In this document: positions 16,269 to 28,211 of the stretch, piece after piece | How the letters are laid out: every line of letters begins with the position of its first letter | Position numbering within the stretch: the first letter of the stretch is position 1 | From: Paraburkholderia flava | GTDB taxonomy: Bacteria > Pseudomonadota > Gammaproteobacteria > Burkholderiales > Burkholderiaceae | Direction: 5' to 3' | Length of the DNA: 64,000 bases | NCBI RefSeq assembly: GCF_004359985.1 | Contig: NZ_SMRO01000003.1 | Coordinates: forward strand, 177,523-241,522 | The notes under the pieces: model-generated | Told to the model about the DNA's origin: nothing | The model's database searches: none | The model's input: only the letters and a program-made list of their open reading frames with translations | Made by a program: the position numbers and the translations under genes

Positions 16269-18374
16269 TCAACCCGGCTTCTGCAACAACGCCTTCAAAC
16301 TCGCCAGCCGATCTTTCGGCGACATCGGCGCCTCATCCGCCGTCGGCGGCGGCGCTTCGTCGAGTTCCATCTCCGGGATAAAGCGCGACGGTTCGCACAC
16401 GACCGTTTCCCGCGCGCGCTTGCGCTTCTTGCACCAGTTCAGATGCAGACTGCGCTGCGCACGCGTGATCGCGACGTACATCAGGCGGCGCTCTTCCTCG
16501 ATGCGCGCATCGTCGACCGGTGCGTCGTCGGAACCGCCGCGATGCGGCATGATCCCTTCCTCTACGCCGACCAGGAACACGTGCGGATATTCGAGTCCCT
16601 TCGATGCATGCACGGTCGACAGTCGCACCGCATCCGGGTCTTCGTCCTTGCCTTCGAGCATCGACATCAGCGCGACCGTCTGGATCAGGCCGAGCAGGTT
16701 CTTGCCGGTGTCGCCCAACCCGTCCGCGTTGTCGTAGCCAGTCGGCTCGCCGTCGTCGTCAGAATCGCCGGTCAGTTCTTTTTCCGGCTTCGTACCCTTG
16801 CGCTTCAACCACTCGAGAAACTCCAGCACGTTCTGCCATTTCGACTGCGCCTGGCGCTCGTCGAATGCGTCGTACAGATAGCCTTCGTAGTGGATCGCTT
16901 CCATCATGTCGTCGAGCACGGTGGTCGCGGCATCTTTGTCCGCGCGCTCGGTGAGGCGCTGCATGAAATCGCAGAACGCGCGCAGCGGTTCGATCTGACG
17001 CGGCGACAGACGTGCCTCGATGCCGCCCATGTATACGGCCTCGAACAGCGACACCTTCGCCTGCCCCGCAAACGAGCCCAGCGCTTCGAGTGTCGTGTTG
17101 CCGACCCCGCGACGCGGCGTCGTGATCGCACGGATGAACGCAGGATCGTCGTCGGCGTTCGCGATCAGCCGCAGATATGCGCAGATATCCTTGATCTCGG
17201 CCTTGTCGAAGAACGACTGGCCACCCGACAGCACATACGGAATCCGTTCGCGCCGCAGCACCTGTTCGAAGATGCGCGCCTGAAAATTGCCGCGATACAG
17301 GATCGCGTAATCGCGGAACTGCGCGCGCCGCTCGAACTTATGCGCGGACAGTCGAAACACCACCGATTCCGCTTCGTGCTCTTCATCGTTGCACGGCGTG
17401 ACGGTGATCGTGTCGCCCATCCCGTGTTCGGACCACAGCTTCTTCTCGAACAGCTTCGGGTTGTTCGCGATCACGTTGTTCGCGGCCGTCAGGATGCGCA
17501 CGGTGGACCGGTAGTTCTGTTCAAGCTTGACCACGTGCAGCTTCGAAAAATCCTTGCCGAGCTGCGCAAGATTTTCGAGCGTCGCGCCGCGCCAGCCGTA
17601 GATCGCCTGATCGTCGTCGCCGACCGCCGTGAACGCGGCGCGCGGACCGGCCAGCTGCTTCAGCAATTCGTACTGGCACGCGTTGGTGTCCTGGTACTCG
17701 TCGATCAGCAGATAGCGCAGCTTGTTCTGCCAGCGGTCGCGCACCTGTTCGTTGCTCGCGAAGAGTTCGGCGGGCAGGCGGATCAGATCGTCGAAATCGA
17801 CGGCTTGATACGCGTGCAGCGTCGCGACGTAATTGCGGTAGACGATCGCGGCCTGATGCTCGTCTTCGTTCGCGGCGATCGTCATCGCCTCGTCGGGCAT
17901 GATGAGGCCGTTTTTCCACAGCGAGATGATCGACTGGACCTTGCGGATGAAACCCTTGTCGGTCGAACCGATCTGCTCCTGGACCATGCCGAAGCAGTCG
18001 TCGGAATCCATGATCGAGAACTGCGGCTTCAGCCCGACGTGCTCCGCTTCCTGACGCAGGATCTGCACGCCGAGCGAATGGAACGTACACACGGTCAGCT
18101 GATTGACCGGCACCTTGCGGCCTTCCTTGCCGGGCGTCGTCAGCGTCTTGCCTTCGAGCAGCTTGCCGACGCGTTCGCGCATTTCGGCCGCGGCCTTGTT
18201 CGTGAACGTGACGGCGGCGATGTGGCGCGGCTCGAAGCCCTTGGCCTCGATCAGATGCGCGATCTTCTGCGTGATCACACGCGTCTTGCCACTGCCGGCA
18301 CCTGCGAGCACGAGACAGGGACCGTCGAGATAACGCACCGCTTCGCTTTGAGCGGAGTTCAGGCCTGCGGACAT
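16269..18374 (-). CDS. rep: ATP-dependent DNA helicase Rep (UvrD/Rep family)
   Basis: Superfamily 1A 3'-5' helicase of 701 residues that helps replication forks through protein blocks. Motifs in order: LAGAGSGKTRVITQKIAHLI (Walker A), RHIAAVTFTNKAAAEMRERV, LLIDEYQDTNACQYELL (Walker B), VGDDDQAIYGWRGA, LEQNYRS, STVHASKGLEYPHVFLVGVE and YVAITRAQRSLHL. The N-terminus GPCLVLAGAGSGKTRVIT matches Rep more than UvrD. The start is taken at MSAGLNSAQSEAVRYL; the longer open frame adds an Arg/Pro-rich tail. A single gene with no obvious operon. Confidence 0.9.
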   Translation of the reverse strand: MSAGLNSAQSEAVRYLDGPCLVLAGAGSGKTRVITQKIAHLIEAKGFEPRHIAAVTFTNKAAAEMRERVGKLLEGKTLTTPGKEGRKVPVNQLTVCTFHSLGVQILRQEAEHVGLKPQFSIMDSDDCFGMVQEQIGSTDKGFIRKVQSIISLWKNGLIMPDEAMTIAANEDEHQAAIVYRNYVATLHAYQAVDFDDLIRLPAELFASNEQVRDRWQNKLRYLLIDEYQDTNACQYELLKQLAGPRAAFTAVGDDDQAIYGWRGATLENLAQLGKDFSKLHVVKLEQNYRSTVRILTAANNVIANNPKLFEKKLWSEHGMGDTITVTPCNDEEHEAESVVFRLSAHKFERRAQFRDYAILYRGNFQARIFEQVLRRERIPYVLSGGQSFFDKAEIKDICAYLRLIANADDDPAFIRAITTPRRGVGNTTLEALGSFAGQAKVSLFEAVYMGGIEARLSPRQIEPLRAFCDFMQRLTERADKDAATTVLDDMMEAIHYEGYLYDAFDERQAQSKWQNVLEFLEWLKRKGTKPEKELTGDSDDDGEPTGYDNADGLGDTGKNLLGLIQTVALMSMLEGKDEDPDAVRLSTVHASKGLEYPHVFLVGVEEGIMPHRGGSDDAPVDDARIEEERRLMYVAITRAQRSLHLNWCKKRKRARETVVCEPSRFIPEMELDEAPPPTADEAPMSPKDRLASLKALLQKPG

Positions 18375-18733
18375 CGTCAGTGGATGGGTGGAACGGTTGA
18401 GGGCGCGGGGCCGGGGAGACCTGCGGCGCAGAAGCACAGCGGCACACCACGTACGACACGGTGCGGCGACTTCTGCGCGAGAGCCGCGATGTTAACACGG
18501 ATGCCCATCCGAACATCGACACATAAGACGCATCGGGCATGACGGATAGATGACCGACGGACCGCCTCGGCCTGCGATGCGGCCGTCGTGCGAAGCGCTC
18601 GCTACGGTATGACACGGTACGCGATCGTATCCCGCGAGCCGAAGCAGAATCCCCACCCGCCGCCGCATGCCAAAATAGCAGTGACGCGCGGCACCGCCGC
18701 GCCCCCTTCACGCTCTTCAAGCAGGACGCCTTC
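18375..18733. other. divergent intergenic region rep / oxidoreductase
   Basis: About 360 bases between two outward-facing genes. It must hold both promoters, but I see no convincing -35/-10 pair, no long repeat and no RNA-like structure. AGGA about nine bases before 18734 serves the plus-strand gene. Confidence 0.4.
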
Positions 18734-19783
18734 ATGACTTCACCGCTGAAAACCGGACTGATGGGCTACGGCTTCGCCGGCCAGACTTTCCACGCGCCGG
18801 TCATCGCGCATTGCGGACGCGCGAGCGTAGCGGCGATCGCCACCGGTCAGCCGGACCGCGCGCACGCCGATTTCCCGGATGCGCAAGTGGTCCCCGATCT
18901 GGACGCGCTGCTCGCACTCGACGATATCGAATGCATCGTCCTCGCGACGCCGAACGACACGCACTACGATTTCGCGCGTCGCACGCTCGAAGCCGGCAAG
19001 CACGTCGTCGTCGACAAACCGGTCACGCTGACGTCCGACGAAGCCCGCTCACTCGCGAGCCTCGCGCAATCGAAGGGTCTGCTGTTCGCGCCGTTCCACA
19101 ACCGTCGCTGGGACGGCGACTTCCTGACCGTGCGCGATCTGCTCGCGAGCGGCCAGCTCGGCCGTGTCACGCATTTCGAATCGCACTTCGACCGCTTCCG
19201 TCCGTACGTGCGGCAACGCTGGCGCGAAGACGCGACGCGCGGCGGCGGTCTGCTGTTCGATCTCGGCCCGCATCTGATCGATCAGACGCTCGCGCTGTTC
19301 GGTTCGCCCGCGACGGTTTCCGCGACGGTCGCGACGCGTCGCGACGACGGCGGCGCGCCCGACTTCGTGCATCTGCTGCTCGGCTACGACGGCCTCGACG
19401 TCGTGCTGCACGCCAGCGCACTGACCGCGCTTGCGCCGGCGCGCTTCGCGATCCACGGCACGCGCGGCAGCTACGTGAAGCATGGCCTCGACACGCAGGA
19501 AGACCAGTTGAAGGCGGGGCTGCGTCCGGGTCAGGCGGGCTTCGGCGGCGGCAACGACGCGGGCCGTCTGCGCGTACTGGAAGGCGATCAGGAAGTAGAG
19601 CGCGATCTGCCGACCCGAGACGGCGCGTACGCGGACTTCTATCGCGCGGTCGCCGCGACGATTCGCGACGGCGCGCCGTTCCCGGTCCCGGCACAGGACG
19701 CCGTCGACGTGATGGCGATCATCGAACTCGCGACGCGCAGCGCGGAGGAAGGCCGCCGGTTGCCGTTCGAACGGCGCGCGTGA
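18734..19783 (+). CDS. Gfo/Idh/MocA family oxidoreductase
   Basis: NAD(P)-dependent dehydrogenase of 349 residues. The N-terminal Rossmann domain (about 1-125) shows GYGFAGQTFHAPVI, ATPNDTHYDF and the sugar-dehydrogenase hallmark VVVDKPVT (Lys of the EKP/DKP motif). The C-terminal alpha/beta domain contains GGGLLFDLGPHLIDQTLALF, with the conserved Asp and His of the active site. The substrate is probably a sugar, inositol or derivative; the sequence does not say which. AGGA precedes the start. It stands alone. Confidence 0.93.
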   Translation: MTSPLKTGLMGYGFAGQTFHAPVIAHCGRASVAAIATGQPDRAHADFPDAQVVPDLDALLALDDIECIVLATPNDTHYDFARRTLEAGKHVVVDKPVTLTSDEARSLASLAQSKGLLFAPFHNRRWDGDFLTVRDLLASGQLGRVTHFESHFDRFRPYVRQRWREDATRGGGLLFDLGPHLIDQTLALFGSPATVSATVATRRDDGGAPDFVHLLLGYDGLDVVLHASALTALAPARFAIHGTRGSYVKHGLDTQEDQLKAGLRPGQAGFGGGNDAGRLRVLEGDQEVERDLPTRDGAYADFYRAVAATIRDGAPFPVPAQDAVDVMAIIELATRSAEEGRRLPFERRA

Positions 19784-19984
19784 TTGAGAAGACGCGCGAA
19801 GGCACGTAATCAAAAGCGCGCAGTGAAAGCCCAACGCAAGCGCGCAACGAAAACGAAAGCCAGATCCAACAAAGGGTTACAAATAAACGCCGGCCGCTGC
19901 GTCATCGTGTGTGGCCGGCCGGTCGTTGTTCTCCGGTGGCATCCGTAAAAGCGGAACAACGGAAACAACAACAAGGAGAAAGAT

Positions 19985-20335
19985 ATGCAACGCTTCATCC
20001 GCGTGCTGCTGTGCGGCACGCTGGTTTCGTCGCTGGCGGCCTGCGTGGTCGCGCCTCAGCAGCCGGTACATGCGGGCCCGAACCCACACGAAATCGCCGT
20101 CCAGCGTTTCGATCAGGTCAACGGCCGGGTCGATAACCTGAGCCGCCGCATCGATGCCCGCGTGAACCAGGGCTACTATCCGCCGCCGCAGGGTGGCGCG
20201 CTGCATCACCGGCTCGACGTGATCCGTCAGGAAGCGCACGACATGGCCGCGCAGCACGGCGGCGGTCTGTCCGGCGACGAACAGCGCGTGCTGAATCAGG
20301 AACTGGACAACGCCGCTCACGCGATCGACCAGTAA
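19985..20335 (+). CDS. small outer-membrane-type lipoprotein
   Basis: 116 residues. The signal peptide MQRFIRVLLCGTLVSSLAAC ends in lipobox LAAC, so signal peptidase II should cut before Cys20. The mature part is hydrophilic and helical (FDQVNGRVDNLSRRIDARVN, LDVIRQEAHDMAAQHGG), without a known catalytic motif. A clear AAGGAG precedes the ATG, and a terminator hairpin follows within 40 bases, so it is monocistronic. Function unknown; a periplasmic or envelope structural role is likely. Confidence 0.85.
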   Translation: MQRFIRVLLCGTLVSSLAACVVAPQQPVHAGPNPHEIAVQRFDQVNGRVDNLSRRIDARVNQGYYPPPQGGALHHRLDVIRQEAHDMAAQHGGGLSGDEQRVLNQELDNAAHAIDQ

Positions 20336-20368
20336 CACGAAGCAGCAACGTTAGCCCTCGCTTCCGAT

Positions 20369-20410
20369 GCGGCCCGCCGTCCTCAACGCACGGCGGGCCG
20401 CAGCCGTTTT
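20369..20410 (+). terminator. terminator after the lipoprotein gene
   Basis: GCGGCCCGCCGT, a nine-base loop, then ACGGCGGGCCGC, a perfect 12-base stem, followed by AGCCGTTTT. Confidence 0.85.
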
Positions 20411-20486
20411 AACGCGCCCATTTTTGACCCGTAACAGCCCGCGAGGCCCCGCGGAACCCATCCCCACTTCACCCCGAAGCGCCCAT

Positions 20487-20515
20487 TTGACAAGCCTCCG
20501 GGCCTCGCGTACATT
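20487..20515 (+). promoter_or_regulatory. sigma-70 promoter of the gcv operon
   Basis: TTGACA, a 17-base spacer, then TACATT. Transcription would start near 20522, just before the first glycine aptamer, exactly where a riboswitch leader should begin. Confidence 0.88.
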
Positions 20516-20525
20516 CGCCGCACGC

Positions 20526-20772
20526 GTCGGGAGAGCGTGCGGCAGCCGTAGTAGCAGGCATGCCGCGCCGCCGAAGGGGCACACCCGCAAACTCTCAGGC
20601 AAAAGGACCGACCGCGTCGAAAATCGTTTGTCGCCATGCATCATCCGGCACCGGTTTTCGCACTCTGGAGAGCGGCAGTAGCCATCAGGCAGGCTGCCCA
20701 CCGAAGGGGCGCGCGTTTCGCCGTCGTCACATCGACAGGAACGCAATCTCTCAGGTATCGAGGACAGAGGGG
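20526..20772 (+). ncRNA. tandem glycine riboswitch
   Basis: Two glycine aptamers in series. Aptamer 1 (about 20526-20612) has CGGGAGAGCG, CGCCGAAGGGGC and AACTCTCAGGCAAAAGGAC. Aptamer 2 (about 20661-20772) has CTCTGGAGAGC, CACCGAAGGGGCG and AATCTCTCAGGTATCGAGGAC. These are the conserved cores of the glycine riboswitch class, and the tandem arrangement is usual upstream of gcvT. A promoter lies directly before it and a terminator hairpin directly after it, so control is by transcription attenuation. Confidence 0.96.
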
Positions 20773-20831
20773 TCATGCATCGCGTCGCTCGCCGGCATCT
20801 GCCGCGAGGACTGCACCGCATGGCCTTTTTT
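20771..20831 (+). terminator. riboswitch expression-platform terminator
   Basis: GGTCATGC (20771-20778) pairs with GCATGGCC (20818-20825), one G-U pair, and is followed by six T. Its 5' arm begins inside the last bases of aptamer 2, so folding of the aptamer closing stem and of the terminator should be mutually exclusive. Glycine binding would then allow read-through into gcvT. Confidence 0.82.
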
Positions 20832-20852
20832 GTTTGCGATGCCCGAGGCCCC

Positions 20853-21971
20853 ATGACCGAACTCAAACACACCCCGCTTCACGCCACGCACTGTGCGCTC
20901 AACGCGCGCATGGTCGACTTCGGCGGCTGGGACATGCCCGTCAATTACGGCTCGCAGATCGACGAACACCGCGCGGTGCGTACCGACGCCGGGATGTTCG
21001 ACGTGTCCCACATGTGCGTCGTCGACGTGACCGGCCCGAAGGCCCGCGATTTCTTCCAGTTCGCGCTCGCGAACAACGTCGGCAAGCTGCAGACAGCCGG
21101 CCGTGCGCTCTACTCCTGCATGTTGAACCCCGAAGGCGGCGTGATCGACGATCTGATCGTCTACTTCTTCGCCGACGACACCTTCCGCGTCGTCGTCAAC
21201 GCCGGCACCGCCGACAAAGACATCGCGTGGTTCAAACAGCTCGACGCGCAGCAAGGCTACGGCCTGTCGATCGTCCCGCGCCGCGACCTCGCGATCGTCG
21301 CGGTGCAAGGCCCGAACGCGCGCGACAAGGTCTGGCAGGTCGCGCCGTCCACGCGCAGCGCGACCGAACTGCTGAAGCCGTTCAACGCCGCGAAGGTCGA
21401 CACCACGCCGTTCGGCGAATTGATGATCGCGCGCACCGGCTACACCGGCGAAGACGGCTTCGAAATCGTGCTGCCGGCTGCCGCCGTCTGCGAGTTCTGG
21501 GACGCGCTGCAACGCCAGGGCGTGCGCCCGTGCGGCCTCGGCGCACGCGACACGCTGCGCCTCGAAGCGGGCATGAATCTCTACGGTCAGGACATGGACG
21601 ACAGCGTCTCGCCGCTCGACGCCGGCCTCGCATGGACCGTCGATCTGTCGCAGCCGCGCGACTTCGTCGGCCGGCCGGTGCTCGAGGCGAATGGCTCGCG
21701 GAGCACGTTCGTCGGGCTGATCCTGCAGAAGGAAAACGGCAAGGCGGGCGGCGTGCTGCGCGCGCACCAGAAGGTCGTCACGCCGCACGGCGACGGTGAG
21801 ATCACAAGCGGCACGTTCTCGCCGACGATGCAGGAATCGATCGCCTTCGCGCGCGTGCCGAAAGGCGTGCAGCCGGGCGATACCGTTCATGTGCAGATAC
21901 GCGACAAGGCGTTACCCGCAAGCGTGGTAAAACTGCCATTCGTGCGCAACGGCAAAGTGCTGGCCGCCTGA
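20853..21971 (+). CDS. gcvT: glycine cleavage system T protein (aminomethyltransferase)
   Basis: 372 residues. It moves the methylene group from the aminomethyl-lipoyl arm of GcvH to tetrahydrofolate, releasing ammonia. Family marks are [14 protein letters not shown] near the N-terminus, MFDVSHM, the folate-site [11 protein letters not shown] and [20 protein letters not shown]. The ATG at 20853 is chosen over open starts from 20775 because those lie inside the riboswitch terminator. It is the first gene of the operon gcvT-gcvH-gcvP, with a 62-base gap to gcvH. Confidence 0.96.
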   Translation: MTELKHTPLHATHCALNARMVDFGGWDMPVNYGSQIDEHRAVRTDAGMFDVSHMCVVDVTGPKARDFFQFALANNVGKLQTAGRALYSCMLNPEGGVIDDLIVYFFADDTFRVVVNAGTADKDIAWFKQLDAQQGYGLSIVPRRDLAIVAVQGPNARDKVWQVAPSTRSATELLKPFNAAKVDTTPFGELMIARTGYTGEDGFEIVLPAAAVCEFWDALQRQGVRPCGLGARDTLRLEAGMNLYGQDMDDSVSPLDAGLAWTVDLSQPRDFVGRPVLEANGSRSTFVGLILQKENGKAGGVLRAHQKVVTPHGDGEITSGTFSPTMQESIAFARVPKGVQPGDTVHVQIRDKALPASVVKLPFVRNGKVLAA

Positions 21972-22033
21972 CAACGCCGGCTCCGCGGCGCCCGACCCTC
22001 ACTTAACGACGAATTCAAAATCAGGAGCATCCG

Positions 22034-22414
22034 ATGAGCAACGTTCCGAGCGATCTGAAATACACCGACGAACACGAGTGGATCCGCACTGAAGCAGACG
22101 GCACGCTGACGGTCGGCATCACCGACCATGCACAAAGCACGCTTGGCGATCTCGTTTTCATCGAAATGCCGCAAGTCGGCAAGCAGGTGAAGGCAGGAGA
22201 CCCGATCGGCGTCGTCGAATCGGTGAAAGCCGCGTCGGACATCTTCTCGCCGGTCTCCGGCGACGTCATCGCAACCAACGACGACGCCGTCGACACGCCC
22301 GAAGACGTCAACAGCGAGCCGTACGACACGTGGCTCTTCAAGATCAAGCTCGCTCCCGGCGCCAACACCGACAACCTGCTCGACGCAGCCGCATACGAGA
22401 AGTTGATCGCCTGA
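22034..22414 (+). CDS. gcvH: glycine cleavage system H protein
   Basis: Lipoyl carrier of 126 residues that shuttles the aminomethyl group between GcvP, GcvT and the L protein. The lipoylated lysine sits in [18 protein letters not shown], the normal context. Start [18 protein letters not shown] is typical, with AGGAG upstream. It lies between gcvT and gcvP and is under the glycine riboswitch. Confidence 0.98.
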   Translation: MSNVPSDLKYTDEHEWIRTEADGTLTVGITDHAQSTLGDLVFIEMPQVGKQVKAGDPIGVVESVKAASDIFSPVSGDVIATNDDAVDTPEDVNSEPYDTWLFKIKLAPGANTDNLLDAAAYEKLIA

Positions 22415-22481
22415 CCCTCAACCCCATCGCGCAGCGCGCGGCCCCGCAGTACGGGCCGCACGTCGCGCACGCAGGATAGCC

Positions 22482-25415
22482 ATGAAGCTCGAACACCCGG
22501 ATCACCTGAACCGCACTCCTCTCTCGCTCGCCGCGCTCGAAGTGCACGACGCGTTCGCCGAACGGCACATCGGCCCGGACGGCGCCGACCAGCAGGCGAT
22601 GCTCGACGCGCTCGGTTTCGCGTCGCGTGCCGCGCTGATCGACGCGGTGATTCCGCCGACGATCCGCCGCAGCGAAACGCTGCCGCTCGGTCCGTTCGCC
22701 CAGCCGAAGAGCGAAGCGGAAGCGCTCGCGTCGCTACGCGAGCTGGCGGATAAAAATCAGGTGTTCCGCACGTACATCGGCCAGGGCTATTACAACGCGC
22801 ACACGCCGGCCGTGATCCTGCGCAACGTGCTCGAAAATCCGGCGTGGTACACCGCGTACACGCCGTATCAACCGGAAATCTCGCAGGGCCGGCTCGAGGC
22901 GCTGCTGAACTTCCAGCAGATGATCGTCGACCTGACGGGTCTCGCGATCTCGAATGCATCGCTGCTCGACGAAGCCACCGCCGCCGCCGAAGCGATGACG
23001 CTGCTGCAACGCACGGGCAAGCCGAAGTCGAACGTGTTCTACGTTGCCGACGACGTGCTGCCGCAAACCATCGAAGTGGTGAAGACGCGCGCGAAGCCGG
23101 TCGGCATCGAAGTAAAGGTCGGCCCCGCCGCCGACGCTGCGCACGCGAATGCATTCGGCGTGCTGCTGCAATACCCGGGCGTGAACGGCGACGTGCGCGA
23201 CTATCGCGCGCTCGCCGATGCGATCCACGCAGCCGGCGGCCATGTGGTCGTCGCTGCCGATCTGCTCGCGCTGACCGTGCTGACGCCGCCGGGCGAATGG
23301 GGCGCGGACGTCGCGGTCGGTAACTCGCAACGCTTCGGCGTGCCGGTCGGCTTCGGCGGCCCGCATGCGGCGTACCTCGCGGTGCGCGACGAATTCAAGC
23401 GGCAGATGCCGGGCCGGCTCGTCGGCGTGACCGTCGATGCGCAAGGCAACCCGGCGCTGCGTCTCGCGCTGCAAACGCGCGAACAGCATATCCGCCGCGA
23501 AAAAGCGACGTCGAATGTCTGCACGGCGCAGGCGCTGCTCGCGATCATGGCGAGCATGTATGCGGTCTATCACGGCCCGCGCGGCCTGAAGACGATCGCG
23601 CTGCGTGTGAACCGGATCGCGGCGCTGCTCGCGGCCGGCGCCAAGCAGCTCGGCTACACCGCCGTCAACGACACGTTCTTCGATACCGTCACGTTCGAAA
23701 CCGGCGCCCGCACGCAGGCGCTGCACGACGCAGCCGTCGCGAAGCGCATCAACCTGCGCCGCGTGAGCGCGACGCAGGTCGGCGTATCGATCGACGAAAC
23801 CACCACGCGCGGCGACCTCGCCGATCTGCTCGCGGTGTTCGCGCAGGCGGCATCGTCGGCCGACGTGCCGCAGATCGATGCACTCGACGCAGCGCTGACG
23901 AAGGCAGACAGCGCATCGTTCCCGGCCGCGCTCGAACGCACCAGCGCATACCTGACGCATCACGTATTCAACCGTCACCATTCGGAAACGGAAATGCTGC
24001 GCTACCTGCGCAGCCTGTCGGATAAAGACCTCGCGCTCGACCGCTCGATGATCCCGCTCGGCTCGTGCACGATGAAGCTCAACGCGACGTCGGAAATGCT
24101 GCCGGTCACGTGGCCCGAGTTCGGCCAGATCCATCCGTTCGCGCCCGCTGCGCAGACGGTCGGCTACCGCGAAATGATCGACCAGCTCGAACAGATGCTG
24201 GTCGCCGCGACCGGCTATGCGGCCGTGTCGCTGCAACCGAATGCGGGCTCGCAGGGCGAGTACGCGGGTCTGCTGGTGATCCACGCGTATCACGAGTCGC
24301 GCGGCGAAGGTCATCGCGACGTGTGCCTGATCCCCGCATCCGCGCACGGCACGAATCCGGCGTCCGCGCAGATGGCCGGCATGCAGGTCGTCGTCGTCGC
24401 GTGCGATGCGCAGGGCAACGTCGATATCGAAGACCTGAAAGCGAAGGCCGCGCAGCACAAGGACAAGCTTGCCGCGATCATGATCACGTACCCGTCCACT
24501 CATGGCGTGTTCGAGCAGAACGTCCGCGAGATCTGCGAGATCGTGCACGCGCACGGCGGCCAGGTCTATGTGGACGGCGCGAACATGAACGCGATGGTCG
24601 GCCTCACGGCGCCGGGCCAGTTCGGCGGCGACGTGTCGCACCTGAACCTGCACAAGACGTTCTGCATTCCGCACGGCGGCGGCGGACCGGGCGTCGGTCC
24701 GGTCGCCGTCGGCGCGCATCTGGCGAAGTTCCTGCCGAACCAGACGTCGTCGGGTTACGAGCGCGCGCCGGAAGGCATCGGCGCGGTGTCGTCGGCGCCG
24801 TACGGCTCCGCATCGATCCTGCCGATCTCGTGGATGTACATCGCGATGATGGGCGCGAAGAACCTGACCGCCGCGACCGAAACCGCGATCCTCAACGCAA
24901 ACTACGTCGCGAAGAAGCTCGCGCCGCACTACCCGGTGCTGTACTCGGGCCCCGGCGGACTCGTCGCGCACGAATGCATTCTCGATCTGCGGCCGATCAA
25001 GGACGCGAGCGGCATCTCCGTCGACGACGTCGCGAAGCGCCTGATGGACTACGGCTTCCACGCACCGACGATGAGCTTCCCGGTGCCGGGCACGCTGATG
25101 GTCGAGCCGACCGAATCGGAATCGAAGGAAGAACTCGACCGCTTCGTCGAAGCGATGATCGCGATCCGCGACGAGATCCGCGCCGTCGAGGAAGGCCGTG
25201 CGGACCGCGAAGACAATCCGCTGAAACACGCACCGCACACGGCGGCCGTCGTGATCGCCGACGACTGGAAGCACGTGTATGCGCGCGAAGCTGCGGCCTA
25301 CCCGCTGCCGTCGTTGATCGCGAAGAAATACTGGCCACCGGTCGGTCGCGCGGACAACGCGTATGGCGACCGCAATCTGTTCTGCTCGTGCGTGCCGATC
25401 GCGGATTACTCGTAA
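22482..25415 (+). CDS. gcvP: glycine dehydrogenase (decarboxylating), P protein
   Basis: 977 residues, the single-chain form made of two aminotransferase-like halves. It decarboxylates glycine with pyridoxal phosphate and loads the aminomethyl group on GcvH. The N-terminus has FAERHIGPD. The PLP lysine is in [29 protein letters not shown] and [15 protein letters not shown] are other family landmarks. AGGA precedes the ATG. It is the third gene of the gcv operon. No frameshift or gap is seen across the 2.9 kb. Confidence 0.98.
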   Translation: MKLEHPDHLNRTPLSLAALEVHDAFAERHIGPDGADQQAMLDALGFASRAALIDAVIPPTIRRSETLPLGPFAQPKSEAEALASLRELADKNQVFRTYIGQGYYNAHTPAVILRNVLENPAWYTAYTPYQPEISQGRLEALLNFQQMIVDLTGLAISNASLLDEATAAAEAMTLLQRTGKPKSNVFYVADDVLPQTIEVVKTRAKPVGIEVKVGPAADAAHANAFGVLLQYPGVNGDVRDYRALADAIHAAGGHVVVAADLLALTVLTPPGEWGADVAVGNSQRFGVPVGFGGPHAAYLAVRDEFKRQMPGRLVGVTVDAQGNPALRLALQTREQHIRREKATSNVCTAQALLAIMASMYAVYHGPRGLKTIALRVNRIAALLAAGAKQLGYTAVNDTFFDTVTFETGARTQALHDAAVAKRINLRRVSATQVGVSIDETTTRGDLADLLAVFAQAASSADVPQIDALDAALTKADSASFPAALERTSAYLTHHVFNRHHSETEMLRYLRSLSDKDLALDRSMIPLGSCTMKLNATSEMLPVTWPEFGQIHPFAPAAQTVGYREMIDQLEQMLVAATGYAAVSLQPNAGSQGEYAGLLVIHAYHESRGEGHRDVCLIPASAHGTNPASAQMAGMQVVVVACDAQGNVDIEDLKAKAAQHKDKLAAIMITYPSTHGVFEQNVREICEIVHAHGGQVYVDGANMNAMVGLTAPGQFGGDVSHLNLHKTFCIPHGGGGPGVGPVAVGAHLAKFLPNQTSSGYERAPEGIGAVSSAPYGSASILPISWMYIAMMGAKNLTAATETAILNANYVAKKLAPHYPVLYSGPGGLVAHECILDLRPIKDASGISVDDVAKRLMDYGFHAPTMSFPVPGTLMVEPTESESKEELDRFVEAMIAIRDEIRAVEEGRADREDNPLKHAPHTAAVVIADDWKHVYAREAAAYPLPSLIAKKYWPPVGRADNAYGDRNLFCSCVPIADYS

Positions 25416-25558
25416 TCGCTTGCAAGGCAATCGCGTGTCGCCTCGGCGGCACGCGATTGCGCGGCTGGATGCACGCCGTAAGGCGCAACCCGGCGCCACC
25501 ATTCGGGCACAGGAACGGCTAACATCACACACCGAATCAGCCTAAGAAGGAGTTCCGC

Positions 25559-26698
25559 ATGGCGATAAAGGTGCTAACGATGCAACGCCCTCCTGTTGCA
25601 GCCTGGGTCTACCGGTGGCGCACGACGGGTACGCCGGTTGCTGCGCTGTTCGTCGGTGGAGCGCTGATGCTGGGCATGCAGCAGACGCGCGCCGCGATGA
25701 ATTTCTGCGCGGCCCCCGCGCTGCAGACCAGCGAACGCACGAACGCCGATCCCGGCGTCAGGGCGCTCGTCGCTCACGTGCAATCGCATCTGAACGATCC
25801 GCCGCACGCGGTGCCTCGACTGCATACCGAGGGCACGCTGCCGCACGAAGGGATTTACGACCAGAGCGTCGAAGCGGAAAAAGATCTGGAACTGCTGCGC
25901 GACGCCGCGCTTGCGTGGCGCGCGACGAGCGACGACCGCTATCTGAAGTTCGTCGACCGGTTGCTGTACGCGTGGGTCACGACCTATCAGCCGAGCTTCA
26001 ATCCGATCGACGAAACGCATTTCGAGAGCCTGATCCTCGCGTACGACATGACCGCGAGCGCGCTGCCGGTGAAGACGCGTAACGCAGCGATGGCGTTCCT
26101 GACGAAGCTCGCGAACGGCTACATCGCGCAGATCGATGCGCAGAAGCGGCCGCTCAGCGGCACGTTCCGCAACAACTGGCAGAGCCATCGCGTGAAGCTG
26201 ATCGCGATGGCCGCATTCACGCTCGACAACCGCAAGATGATCGACGCGGCGCAGCGTCTGTTCGTCGAACATATCGGCGACAACATCGCGCCCGATGGCT
26301 CGACGGTCGATTTCTCCGAACGCGACGCGCTGCACTACGTCACGTACGACCTGCAGCCGCTCGTCACCGCCGCGCTGTCGGCGCGCCGCCACAACCGCAA
26401 CTGGTTGCCCGAGCGCGCGACGAACGGCGCAACGCTCGCGAGCGCGCTGAACTGGCTTGCGCCGTACGCGGCCGGCACGAAGACGCACGAAGAGTTCGTG
26501 CATTCGAGCGTGCCGTTCGATGCGAAGCGCCGCGAAGCCGGCTTGCCTGGGTATTCGGGTCAGTGGGATCCGAAGAACGCAACTGAACTGTTTCACCTCG
26601 CCGCGCGGCTCGATGGGCGCTATACGCCGATCGCGCTGCAGCTCGCGCCGACGCCGCCCGCGTGGCTCGCCGTGTGCCTGCCGCTGCCGGCGCGCTAA
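25559..26698 (+). CDS. alginate-lyase-like (PL5-type fold) secreted protein
   Basis: 379 residues. A basic N-terminus and hydrophobic segment (AALFVGGALMLGMQQTRAAM) indicate export to the periplasm. The rest is helix-rich and fits the (alpha/alpha) toroid of the alginate lyase family: FESLILAYDMTASAL, TFRNNWQSHRVKLIAMAAF, where NNW..HR stands at the position of the catalytic NN..H in AlgL-type lyases, and DGSTVDFSERDALHYVTYDL. The substrate is not known, and AlgL neighbours are absent. It lies between gcvP and sdaA with a 28-base gap to the latter, so it is probably transcribed with them, which is odd for such an enzyme. Confidence 0.75.
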   Translation: MAIKVLTMQRPPVAAWVYRWRTTGTPVAALFVGGALMLGMQQTRAAMNFCAAPALQTSERTNADPGVRALVAHVQSHLNDPPHAVPRLHTEGTLPHEGIYDQSVEAEKDLELLRDAALAWRATSDDRYLKFVDRLLYAWVTTYQPSFNPIDETHFESLILAYDMTASALPVKTRNAAMAFLTKLANGYIAQIDAQKRPLSGTFRNNWQSHRVKLIAMAAFTLDNRKMIDAAQRLFVEHIGDNIAPDGSTVDFSERDALHYVTYDLQPLVTAALSARRHNRNWLPERATNGATLASALNWLAPYAAGTKTHEEFVHSSVPFDAKRREAGLPGYSGQWDPKNATELFHLAARLDGRYTPIALQLAPTPPAWLAVCLPLPAR

Positions 26699-26725
26699 CT
26701 TTATTTTCTTTTTGCAGGAGCAGTA

Positions 26726-28114
<1,389 letters not shown>

Positions 28115-28211
28115 TGCCTGCGCTACGCGTTGCCGCGCCGTTCGCCGTGACACCGTGCTGCCTCCCGGCGTAACCTGTCCCGGCCCGATCACTTCACGAG
28201 GATTTTCCGCA

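Noticed and set aside
22734..25532. Long minus-strand open frame across gcvP
   Set aside because: Mirror of gcvP codon use, Arg/His-rich, no ribosome-binding site.
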